From: an uncultured Bacilli bacterium | GTDB taxonomy: Bacteria > Bacillota_I > Bacilli_A > RF39 > UBA660 | Direction of reading: 5' to 3' | Assembly (NCBI GenBank): GCA_944358665.1 | Contig: CALVRP010000056.1 | Coordinates: forward strand, 1 to 7,136 | Length of the DNA stretch: 7,136 nt | Part shown: positions 1 through 6,815 of the stretch, one piece after another | Layout of the letters: every line of letters begins with the position of its first letter | How positions within the stretch are numbered: position 1 is the first letter of the stretch | Position numbers and translations under genes: made by a program | Notes under the pieces: generated by a model | Told to the model about the DNA's origin: nothing | The model's database searches: none | What the model saw: only the letters and a program-made list of their open reading frames with translations

Positions 1-46
1 AAAAGCAAAAAGCAAACAAAATACTGTTATTTAAATATTCATACAA

Positions 47-1120
47 TTATTTGACATATTTTTTCCTTATTTTGCTCTTTTTTCGCCCTATTTTATTAAT
101 ATCAGCTTTAAAATATTTATAAGTAGCAATTAACATAATAGCTACTGGTAAAGAAATAATAATTCCAATAGTACCAAATAAAATACCACCAGCAAAAACC
201 GCTATTATAACCGCTAATGGATGCAGTTTATTAGTTTTACCAAAAACATGAGGATTTATTATATATCCATCAATCATTGAAAAAACAATTAAAACTATCA
301 ATGTTTTTATAAATAATTCATCGCTAACAGCTAAAGCCGTTACTGCGGCAATAATATTCGTAAAAATACCACCAAAATACGGAACTAAATTACCAATACT
401 AGCTAATGCTCCAAGCATTAAATAATTAGGATGGCCAATTATAAAATAAATAATTAAGTATTCAAAAAAAGATATAATCGCTATTTTTAAAAAGCCACCT
501 AAATATTTAGTCATTTCATCATCTAAAATTATTATATAACGATATAGTTTTTTACTTTTTCTTTTTAATAACATTTTAATTTCCAATCTTATTTTATCCA
601 TATCTATTAAAAAATAAATGGAAGCCGCTAAAATAATAAATAATTTAGTAATATAGCCTATAGAAATACTAATTGCATTCATCGCCCCATCAGAAATATT
701 TTCACTTATTTTAGCCAATATATCATTAAATGTTTTATTAAGAGTTTCTTCCCCTCCATAAAGATTAATATTATAATCTAAACTAAGCTTTTTAAAAAAT
801 GAAATAATACTTCCTAAAATATCTCCAATTTGGCTAAAAATTGTCGGAATTATTAAAATAAGCAAAAATATTATAATTGCTAATATTAAAAAAATAATAA
901 TAAATACCGCAAAACCTTTAGGAATATTATGATCCATTAAATTTTTCAAAATAGGATACAAAGCATAGCTAATCGCAAAAGCTACTATAAATGGAAATAA
1001 AATATCGATAATAACATCAAATAAGCCAAGCCAAAAGTCATGAGTTTGGTATACTAAATATATCATCAAAACAATAAGTAATATATTTATTAATTTATAA
1101 TCTAACCTCTGTTTTATCAT
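47..1120 (-). CDS. AI-2E family (PerM/YdbI-like) membrane transporter
   Basis: Polytopic inner-membrane protein of the AI-2E/UPF0118 family. Characterised members export autoinducer-2 (TqsA) or act as cation/proton antiporters; the substrate here cannot be told from sequence. Using the start chosen here (357 aa), hydrophobic segments occur at about 10-25, 33-56, 69-93, 150-172, 210-228, 232-265, 270-285 and 301-337. The family signatures are clear in the C-terminal half: NLVPYFGGIF at about 244-253, then INPHVFGK at about 288-295 with LHPL just after it, a Gly-rich AGGILFG segment and a SLPV end. The soluble loop between the third and fourth segments is also typical. The C-terminus is Lys/Arg-rich, probably cytosolic. 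An in-frame ATG at 1144 would add 8 residues, but it has no ribosome binding site; the ATG at 1120 has AGGGAG four nt upstream. Length matches the family (about 350 aa). It appears to be transcribed alone. Family assignment is firm, function is not. Confidence 0.9.
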   Translation of the reverse strand: MIKQRLDYKLINILLIVLMIYLVYQTHDFWLGLFDVIIDILFPFIVAFAISYALYPILKNLMDHNIPKGFAVFIIIFLILAIIIFLLILIIPTIFSQIGDILGSIISFFKKLSLDYNINLYGGEETLNKTFNDILAKISENISDGAMNAISISIGYITKLFIILAASIYFLIDMDKIRLEIKMLLKRKSKKLYRYIIILDDEMTKYLGGFLKIAIISFFEYLIIYFIIGHPNYLMLGALASIGNLVPYFGGIFTNIIAAVTALAVSDELFIKTLIVLIVFSMIDGYIINPHVFGKTNKLHPLAVIIAVFAGGILFGTIGIIISLPVAIMLIATYKYFKADINKIGRKKSKIRKKYVK

Positions 1121-1124
1121 TAGA

Positions 1125-1130
1125 CTCCCT
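1125..1130 (-). promoter_or_regulatory. Ribosome binding site deciding the start of the AI-2E gene
   Basis: On the minus strand AGGGAG precedes the ATG at 1118-1120 with a short 4-nt spacer. The alternative ATG at 1142-1144 has only A/T-rich sequence at Shine-Dalgarno distance, and would lie within about 10 nt of the transcript start predicted from the candidate promoter at 1160-1188. This favours the shorter 357-residue product, although the spacer is shorter than usual. Confidence 0.55.
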
Positions 1131-1159
1131 ACTTTCTTTTCCATTAAATATTTTAAGTA

Positions 1160-1188
1160 ATTTTAATTCCTATATACTATTTAATGAA
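1160..1188 (-). promoter_or_regulatory. Candidate sigma-A promoter for the AI-2E gene
   Basis: Minus-strand reading gives TTCATT (1188-1183), a 17-nt spacer, and TAAAAT (1165-1160), which matches the -10 consensus at 5 of 6 positions. The -35 is weak. It lies between the terminator of the upstream gene and the AI-2E start, where a promoter is needed. In such AT-rich sequence chance matches are common, and another -10-like TATATA lies about 10 nt upstream, so the exact position is tentative. Confidence 0.35.
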
Positions 1189-1222
1189 TTAAAAAAAGAA
1201 ATAATCACTAATTTTAAATGAC

Positions 1223-1248
1223 AAAAAAACACAGTTTTATCTGTGTTT
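1223..1248 (-). terminator. Rho-independent terminator after the Tat-signal gene
   Basis: Read on the minus strand there is an 8-bp perfect stem, AAACACAG / CTGTGTTT, with a 6-nt loop ATAAAA. The 3' arm runs into a stretch of seven T residues in total. It starts 17 nt past the TGA stop of the Tat-signal gene. The plus-strand reading lacks a T tract after the hairpin, so it should act in the minus direction only. Confidence 0.85.
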
Positions 1249-1264
1249 CGTATTATCTATTTAA

Positions 1265-1840
1265 TCAAACCGTTTTAGAGGTACTATTAGTAAATTCTTT
1301 ATTACAATCCATAATAGCACTTGAAACCTCTTCGGGTGTATAGCTTTCTTTTTCGCCATATCTATCAACAATAATCCCTAATAAGTCATATGATTCTTCA
1401 GGCAAAGCAGCTAAGGCTGCTTCTAAAGAAGTATATGTTTCAGATTTCATCAAAAGCGAACCATCTTCAGCTTTAATAATTTCACTACCTTGATATACTA
1501 AAAACTCTGAGCGATTTAAAGCGTCTAAATGTTCAAGTTGATAATAACCTTCACTAGTTTCTCTGATACGGCTAGCTCTAACATAAAGACCGTCATCCAA
1601 GTCATTGGTACCATATAATGGGTCAGGAGTTGAAGCCGGTATTTTATTTGTAATATCTTCATCATAAACATATAAATTAAATGAAGATAACATTTGTGGA
1701 GTTACATTTACTTTCTTTTCGCCATCATTAGAATTACGAACCAATTCTAAAGCCCCTTCTGCAACAATAGAACCACTAACTAATGTAGCTCCGCCAGCTA
1801 ATAACAATTTAAAAAAATCTCTTCTCGACATATCATTCAT
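1265..1840 (-). CDS. Hypothetical protein with twin-arginine (Tat) signal
   Basis: 191 residues, unrecognised beyond its N-terminus. Residues 5-11 read SRRDFFK, a near-perfect Tat motif, followed by a hydrophobic segment at about 12-27 (LLLAGGATLVSGSIV). This predicts Tat-dependent export; cleavage may fall near A27-E-G29, or the segment may remain as a membrane anchor. The exported part (about 35-191) is acidic and soluble-looking. It contains a tyrosine-rich middle and an Ala/Leu/Glu helix near 139-150, and has a single cysteine (C179), so there is no obvious iron-sulfur, heme or molybdopterin site such as Tat cargoes often carry. The start is the ATG at 1838-1840 with AGAGGT six nt upstream; the reading frame stays open to a TTG at 1882, but that lies inside the preceding terminator. 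The gene ends in TGA and has its own terminator. No function is proposed. Confidence 0.8.
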   Translation of the reverse strand: MNDMSRRDFFKLLLAGGATLVSGSIVAEGALELVRNSNDGEKKVNVTPQMLSSFNLYVYDEDITNKIPASTPDPLYGTNDLDDGLYVRASRIRETSEGYYQLEHLDALNRSEFLVYQGSEIIKAEDGSLLMKSETYTSLEAALAALPEESYDLLGIIVDRYGEKESYTPEEVSSAIMDCNKEFTNSTSKTV

Positions 1841-1846
1841 TTTAAT

Positions 1847-1852
1847 ACCTCT
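1847..1852 (-). promoter_or_regulatory. Ribosome binding site fixing the Tat-signal gene start
   Basis: AGAGGT on the minus strand stands 6 nt before the ATG at 1838-1840. Upstream candidates in the same frame (TTG at 1882, ATG at 1873) overlap the terminator tail or the predicted promoter, and would place extra residues ahead of the Tat motif. A further ATG at 1831 would be too far from this site. Confidence 0.8.
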
Positions 1853-1863
1853 TTTCTGAATAT

Positions 1864-1872
1864 ATAATATCA
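1864..1872 (-). promoter_or_regulatory. Candidate extended -10 promoter for the Tat-signal gene
   Basis: Minus-strand TGATATTAT fits the extended -10 pattern TGn-TATAAT with one mismatch in the hexamer. It begins 9 nt after the upstream terminator and would give a transcript start near 1857 and a leader of roughly 16 nt containing only the ribosome binding site. No good -35 is present at the usual distance, since that position falls inside the terminator stem. Extended -10 promoters can work without one. Confidence 0.4.
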
Positions 1873-1880
1873 TAAAACAC

Positions 1881-1910
1881 AAAAAAAAGCTAATTTTACT
1901 AGCCTTTTTT
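1881..1910 (-). terminator. Terminator ending the comN-secDF-relA-dtd operon
   Basis: On the minus strand the sequence folds as AAAAAAGGCTA, loop GTAAAAT, then TAGC followed by eight T residues. The stem is 11 bp including one G-U wobble. Read on the plus strand the wobble becomes an A-C mismatch, so the hairpin is better formed in the minus-strand transcript. It begins 23 nt beyond the dtd stop codon. Confidence 0.8.
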
Positions 1911-1933
1911 AAACTATATACAAATACTATACA

Positions 1934-2371
1934 TTACTCGCTTTCAAGTAAAATGGTTACCGGTCCATCATTAGTTATTGACACTTTCATTTCCGCTCCA
2001 AAGATTCCCGTTTCCACTTTAAGATGTTCTTTTAATTTTTCATTAAATAATTCATATAACTTTTTAGCTTCCTCACTACCTAAAGCATTAACATAACTAG
2101 GACGGTTTCCTTTTTTACTATCGGCATATAAAGTAAACTGAGAAATACTTAATATTTGCCCATTAACATCTAAAACAGATTTATTCATAACACCATTTTC
2201 ATCATCAAAAATTCGTAAATTAAGAACTTTTTTGACTAAACGATTAATATCATCTTCATTATCACCATGGGTAAAACCAACTAATAAAACTAACCCTTTA
2301 TCTATAGAACCAGTTGTTTTAGCCCCTACTTCTACCTTAGAAACTAAACTTCTTTGAACAAGTAATCTCAT
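1934..2371 (-). CDS. dtd: D-aminoacyl-tRNA deacylase
   Basis: Cytosolic proofreading enzyme that hydrolyses D-amino acids from mischarged tRNA (for example D-Tyr-tRNA), and also glycine from mischarged tRNA-Ala. The 145-residue length is the family norm. Both signature motifs are present: SQFTLYAD at 77-84 (Ser-Gln-Phe-Thr catalytic-pocket motif), followed by KGNRPSY at 87-93, and NDGPVT at 134-139, whose Gly-Pro pair (136-137) forms the cis-Pro motif that excludes L-aminoacyl substrates. The N-terminus MRLLVQRS also fits. The ATG overlaps the relA stop as ATGA, indicating translational coupling, with AAAGG about 8 nt upstream inside relA. The relA-dtd pairing is common in Bacillota. It is the last gene of the operon, followed by a terminator. 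Nothing looks degraded. Confidence 0.96.
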   Translation of the reverse strand: MRLLVQRSLVSKVEVGAKTTGSIDKGLVLLVGFTHGDNEDDINRLVKKVLNLRIFDDENGVMNKSVLDVNGQILSISQFTLYADSKKGNRPSYVNALGSEEAKKLYELFNEKLKEHLKVETGIFGAEMKVSITNDGPVTILLESE

Positions 2372-4521
2372 TTTATTAGCCTTTGAACATCAATAATATT
2401 ACTATTCATTTTTAAAGCATTTATAAATTTAAATAAATGTTCTTTATTTTTTACAACAACTGTAAGTTCAATAGATCCCATATTATCGGTATTATGGTTA
2501 ATAACTTTTTGAACACCAATATCATTATTTGCCGCCAAGGAAATTATATCAACTAAAATATTATCTTTTTGATTAGTATGAACTAAAATAACGGTTGGTA
2601 GTTTAGCACTATCCGTATTCCAATTAACAGGTGTTAATCTTTCTTCACCATCAGCAATATTTGGACAAACCATGCGGTGAACACTAACACCATTACCTTT
2701 AGTAATATAGCCAGTAATTCTATCACCAGGAACAGGATTACAACAAGCCGCCAAATTAATCTTCATATTTGGAATATCAGATACATTAACCAAATTATCA
2801 CTATTTGTAGTTTTCTTCCCAGCTTTTTTAGCTTGTTCAAACAATTTTTCTTCTTTAGTTTGTCTTTCATAAATAGTAGAATAAGCTGTCGCGGCTGTCA
2901 TATTACCGTTACCAATATTCGCATAAAGTTCATTTAAAGAATTTAACTTTAAGTTCTTTAAAGCTTCACTTAAGAATTCTTCTTCCATAAAATCGTTTAT
3001 ATTAATTTTATGTTTCTTTAACTCTTTATGGAATAGGTCTTCTCCTTTTTTAATATTTTCTTCCTTATCCGATTTAGATAAGAAATTTTTAATCTTATTA
3101 CGAGCCTGATTAGTTTTTACAATTTTAAGCCATTCATAACTAGGACTAGCATTTTTATTAGTTATAACCTTAACAATATCATTATCCTCTAGCTCATAAT
3201 CTAAAGGAACCATCGAAGAATTTACCAAAGCCCCAGTCATTGTATTACCAACACCAGTATGAACTTTATAAGCGAAATCAATCGGTGTAGCCCCTTTAGG
3301 TAATTCGATAACATCACCAGCTGGGGTAAAGACATAAATCGTCGTATTTAAAACATCTTCTTTAACTGATTTTACAAAGTCTTCAGCATTTTCCTCACCA
3401 GCTTTTAATTCCATAATTGAACGGAAAAATTGCAATTTTTGTTCCATTTCATTTTGCATAGAAGCTTTTACAGAACCAGCTTCTTTATAAGACCAATGAG
3501 ATGCAATACCATATTCAGCTATTTTATCCATTTCATAAGTTCTAATTTGAATTTCAAAAAGTTGTCCATCAACGCCAAAAACTGTTGTATGTAAAGATTG
3601 ATACATATTAGTTTTTGGCATCGCAATATAATCCTTAAAACGATTAGGTTTTGGTTTAAACTTAGAATGAATAATGCCTAAAGCTTGATAGCAATCTTGC
3701 TCCGTATCAACAAACACACGCAAAGCTAAAAGATCATAAATTTCACTAAAACGTTTTCCTTTATCAAGTTTTTTATAAATACTATAAATACTTTTAGATC
3801 TGCCTTTAATCTCATGTTTAATTCCATGCTTATTTAACAGATCAGAAACACTTTCAATCATTTTTGCTACGCTAGCATCACGTTCAGTTTTGGTTGCGTT
3901 TAATTTTTCAACAATACTATAATAAACGTCAGGGTTTAAATAACGAAGTGAATACTCTTCTAACTGCGTTTTAATAGTGTTAATACCTAATCTATGAGCA
4001 ATCGGTGTTAAAATTTCCAATGTTTCTTTAGCCTTACGTTTTTGCTTCTTTTCATCTAACACAAATAGTGTTTGCATATTATGAAGACGACAAGCTAGTT
4101 TGATAATAATAACTCTAACATCTTCAGTTAAACCAACTAATATTTTTTGTTGATTTTTAATTGCCACTTCATTTTCACTATTAAAAGATAATTTATTTAT
4201 TTTACTAACTCCCAAAACTAAACTCATAACTTCTTTGCCAAATTCTTTTTCCAAATCATTAGCTTCTTCTTCATTTATTATGTCACTAAGTAAAGCTGCA
4301 CTTAAAGTTTCAGGATCGGCATTAATACTTGTTAAAATATAAGCTGTAGCCAGCGGATGAACAATCGCATCATCGCCATTTAATCTTTTCTTACCAAATA
4401 ATTTTTTATTTGCATAATCGTATGCTTTTTTAATCAACTCTAAATCCTTAGAATCAGTAATATATGTTGTTACTCTTTTCCAAAAATCCTCAAATGTATA
4501 ACATTTAGGAAGCTTGCTCAT
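2368..4521 (-). CDS. relA: Long Rel/RelA alarmone enzyme with intact synthetase and degenerate hydrolase site
   Basis: 717-residue RelA/SpoT homolog that makes (p)ppGpp from GTP/GDP and ATP in response to uncharged tRNA on the ribosome. Domains in order: HD-type hydrolase region (about 30-190), synthetase (about 225-345), TGS (about 393-455, with AYKVHTGVG at 417-425), helical region (460-570), zinc-finger/CC motif (C593, C594, H615, C619) and ACT/RRM (about 641-717). Synthetase residues look complete: GRSK at 240-243, K250/K251, IYDLLALR at 261-268, RFKD at 294-297, YQSLHTTV at 307-314 and EIQIRT at 323-328. The hydrolase site is not: the HD pair reads Ser79-Asp80, the following Glu-Asp reads Asn83-Glu84, and KLADRLHN reads KLACRLHN (Cys144); H55, R145, H147 and N148 remain. 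By sequence it should synthesise but not degrade (p)ppGpp. The start has a strong AGAAGGTG site; secDF ends 14 nt upstream and dtd overlaps by 4 nt. Confidence 0.95.
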   Translation of the reverse strand: MSKLPKCYTFEDFWKRVTTYITDSKDLELIKKAYDYANKKLFGKKRLNGDDAIVHPLATAYILTSINADPETLSAALLSDIINEEEANDLEKEFGKEVMSLVLGVSKINKLSFNSENEVAIKNQQKILVGLTEDVRVIIIKLACRLHNMQTLFVLDEKKQKRKAKETLEILTPIAHRLGINTIKTQLEEYSLRYLNPDVYYSIVEKLNATKTERDASVAKMIESVSDLLNKHGIKHEIKGRSKSIYSIYKKLDKGKRFSEIYDLLALRVFVDTEQDCYQALGIIHSKFKPKPNRFKDYIAMPKTNMYQSLHTTVFGVDGQLFEIQIRTYEMDKIAEYGIASHWSYKEAGSVKASMQNEMEQKLQFFRSIMELKAGEENAEDFVKSVKEDVLNTTIYVFTPAGDVIELPKGATPIDFAYKVHTGVGNTMTGALVNSSMVPLDYELEDNDIVKVITNKNASPSYEWLKIVKTNQARNKIKNFLSKSDKEENIKKGEDLFHKELKKHKININDFMEEEFLSEALKNLKLNSLNELYANIGNGNMTAATAYSTIYERQTKEEKLFEQAKKAGKKTTNSDNLVNVSDIPNMKINLAACCNPVPGDRITGYITKGNGVSVHRMVCPNIADGEERLTPVNWNTDSAKLPTVILVHTNQKDNILVDIISLAANNDIGVQKVINHNTDNMGSIELTVVVKNKEHLFKFINALKMNSNIIDVQRLIK

Positions 4522-4535
4522 TTAATCACCTTCTC

Positions 4536-6803
4536 TTAAGAGTTTATGCCTTTAACATTTAATTCATCAATTTCATCTTCGGCTTCATACCACATTTTTT
4601 TATCCTTTTTACCCTTTTTGATGTTCCTTTTTTCTATTTCTAGCCATAATTGACTAGCCATAAATATTGAAGATAAAGTACCAACTATAATACCAAATAA
4701 TAAAGCTATATTAAAGTTAATAATATCATGTGCCCCTAAGAATATTAAAGCTATAACCGGAATTAAGGTTGTTATATTAGTAATAACACTACGGTTAAAC
4801 ACTTCTCTTAAACTTGTATTAACAATATCATTGTATTCATCAGAATTTTTGATTTTCTTCTTTTTAGAAACATTTTCTCTAATCCTATCAAAGGTAATGA
4901 TAATATCGTTTACCGAATAACCAATAATTGAAAGAATCGCCGCAATAAAGATTGTTGAAACTTCAAATCTGAAAATACAGAATAATGCAACAGTAACTAA
5001 AACATTAAGAAGTAAAGCTGCTATACAGCTTACACCATAGCTGAATTTAAATCTAAGAGAAATATAAATTACAATCGCCAATGATGCTAAAATTAATGAT
5101 ATAATTGCATTTTGAATTAACTCATCTTTCACAACATCGCTAATAACACCGATATCTGTTGAAGCATCATACTTGTCATTAAAGTAATCTTTTACTTCGT
5201 TAGATTCCTCTTTATTTAACGTATCATCTATTCTAACCGTATAAGTATCATTATTTTGAGCTTCAAAATTATATGATTCATAACCAAGACTCTCAATATC
5301 TTTTGTAACTGTACTTTCTTTTAATTTTTCTCCAGTTTGAATAGTTACGGCCGTACCACCTCTAAAGTCAACTCCTAAGTTAAGCCCTTTTGTACCTAAG
5401 AATATAAGGCCAACTACGGCAACAATTGCAGCAATAGATAAGAATATCTTTCTTTTACTAACAAAATCAACATTTTGATAAAAATATTTAGTTCGTTTTT
5501 CACCTTTGTCAACATTTGGAATATCTTTAGGATTAACCCCAATAAGTAATTTTGGTTTGTCTTCGAAAAATTTTGTTTCAATAAATTTTTTCATAATCCA
5601 TCTTGTAAAGAACACCATAATAAGCATTGTTGAGAAAACACTAATAATAAGCATTGTTGCAAATCCTTTAACACTACTTTCACCAAAGATAAATAGAATT
5701 ATTGCGACAATTAACGTTGTAATATTCGCATCTAATATTGTAGTAAAAGATGTTTTATTCCCCTGTTTAAAGGCATTAGTAACACTTTTTCCCTTATATA
5801 ATTCTTCTTTGATTCGTGAAAAACTTATAACATTTGAATCAACAGCCATACCAATACCGATAATAACAGCCGCAATTCCTGGAAGTGTCAGTGTGCCGTT
5901 GATAAGCCAGAATATAAAGAATGTAAGCGCAGAATAAATAATAATACCTGCACTGGCTAACAATCCAGCTACTCTATAAATTACAATCAAAAATAAGCAA
6001 ATGAAAGCAATACCAACAACCCCTGCTGTTACTGTTTTTTCTAAAGAATTTGCTCCAAATGAAGCTTCAACACTTTTAGAAGATACTTCTACAAGTTTTG
6101 CTGGCATACTACCAGAGTTAATTAAATCAACAAGATTTTCAACTTCTTCTTGTTCAAAATTTCCTTGAATAATAACATCACTACTAAATCCTTGAGAAAC
6201 AGACGCTACTGATAAACAACGCGAATCATTAAGACTTCCACAAGATGCTTCTTCACTGCTAAATGAATCAGTCATTGGATCGAAGTCAAGCCAAATAACA
6301 ATTCGATTATCATCCATTTCACTTACTTTTTTTGTTTGTTCATAAAATTCATCACGATCTTTAACACTTAAAGAAACAACAGGATTACCAGACTCATCTT
6401 GACTAACCTTAGCTCCTCCACTAGTTAAAACATCGCTAGTCATAAGCAAATTATCGTCGGTATCACGGAAGGTCAAACTAGCGGTTTGACTTAAAACCTC
6501 TCTAGCTTCATCGGCATTATCAACCCCAGCTAACTGTACTCTAATTTTATCTCCTTCGATGCTAATAGTTGGTTCTAAAACACCTAAAACATCAATTCTT
6601 TTGGTTAATGTTTTATAAGTGGCATTAACCATATCATCATCGACTTTTTCTCCCTCTTCAATAGGTTCGATATCATATAAAACTTCAAAACCACCTTGAA
6701 GATCAAGGCCTAATTTTATTTCTTTTAATACAGGAATTAAAATAATTATTGCGCATGCTAAAACAACTAATAACAATAATATTCTGGACCATAATTTTTT
6801 CAT
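4536..6803 (-). CDS. secDF: Fused SecDF protein-export membrane protein
   Basis: Membrane component of the Sec secretion system that uses proton-motive force to pull translocating proteins out of the SecYEG channel. The product is 755 residues and joins SecD and SecF in one chain, as in Bacillus (about 737 aa). SecD half: first membrane segment about 4-26, LGLDLQGG at 31-38, an external P1 domain (about 40-255, with a C188/C196 cysteine pair), five membrane segments, and GMAVDSNV at 318-325 carrying the conserved Asp322. SecF half: membrane segment about 453-470, LGVDFRGG at 476-483, external domain to about 560, and GYSVNDIIITFDRIRE at 628-643. The tail is charged and cytosolic. A TTG at 6824 in frame would add 7 residues, but AGGAG lies 7 nt before the ATG at 6801-6803, and comN ends 10 nt upstream. 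SecD has AVDSNVISFSR where many family members read AVDANVLIFER. Confidence 0.97.
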   Translation of the reverse strand: MKKLWSRILLLLVVLACAIIILIPVLKEIKLGLDLQGGFEVLYDIEPIEEGEKVDDDMVNATYKTLTKRIDVLGVLEPTISIEGDKIRVQLAGVDNADEAREVLSQTASLTFRDTDDNLLMTSDVLTSGGAKVSQDESGNPVVSLSVKDRDEFYEQTKKVSEMDDNRIVIWLDFDPMTDSFSSEEASCGSLNDSRCLSVASVSQGFSSDVIIQGNFEQEEVENLVDLINSGSMPAKLVEVSSKSVEASFGANSLEKTVTAGVVGIAFICLFLIVIYRVAGLLASAGIIIYSALTFFIFWLINGTLTLPGIAAVIIGIGMAVDSNVISFSRIKEELYKGKSVTNAFKQGNKTSFTTILDANITTLIVAIILFIFGESSVKGFATMLIISVFSTMLIMVFFTRWIMKKFIETKFFEDKPKLLIGVNPKDIPNVDKGEKRTKYFYQNVDFVSKRKIFLSIAAIVAVVGLIFLGTKGLNLGVDFRGGTAVTIQTGEKLKESTVTKDIESLGYESYNFEAQNNDTYTVRIDDTLNKEESNEVKDYFNDKYDASTDIGVISDVVKDELIQNAIISLILASLAIVIYISLRFKFSYGVSCIAALLLNVLVTVALFCIFRFEVSTIFIAAILSIIGYSVNDIIITFDRIRENVSKKKKIKNSDEYNDIVNTSLREVFNRSVITNITTLIPVIALIFLGAHDIINFNIALLFGIIVGTLSSIFMASQLWLEIEKRNIKKGKKDKKMWYEAEDEIDELNVKGINS

Positions 6804-6810
6804 ATTTTCA

Positions 6811-6815
6811 CTCCT
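6811..6815 (-). promoter_or_regulatory. Ribosome binding site fixing the secDF start
   Basis: AGGAG on the minus strand, 7 nt ahead of the ATG at 6801-6803. It overlaps the TAG stop of comN (the stop and the site share TAGGAG), so ribosomes finishing comN end directly on the secDF initiation site. The in-frame TTG at 6822-6824 lies upstream of this site and is not supported. Confidence 0.85.

Noticed and set aside
1..46. Possible terminator or repeat after the AI-2E gene
   Set aside because: On the minus strand only a 5-bp A/T stem with a 4-nt loop is seen, plus a short repeated GCAAA pattern. This is too weak, and the window ends here.
1145..1222. Possible small gene or regulatory RNA between the AI-2E gene and the preceding terminator
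   Set aside because: The stretch is short and A/T-rich with no start codon plus ribosome binding site on either strand and no convincing fold; only a candidate promoter can be supported.
2677..2937. Open frame of 86 codons on the plus strand
   Set aside because: It lies wholly antisense to the C-terminal part of relA, has low-complexity Asn/Ser/Ile-rich content and no homology-like motif; it is a shadow of the real gene.
4090..4287. Sequencing error as the cause of the altered Rel hydrolase residues
   Set aside because: The frame is intact, surrounding residues are conserved, and the key Ser and Cys codons each need two base changes from the canonical codons; several independent errors would be required.
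5506..5937. Open frame of 143 codons on the plus strand
   Set aside because: It is antisense to well-conserved SecD membrane segments; its hydrophobic look is a complement effect of the AT-rich membrane-protein codons.
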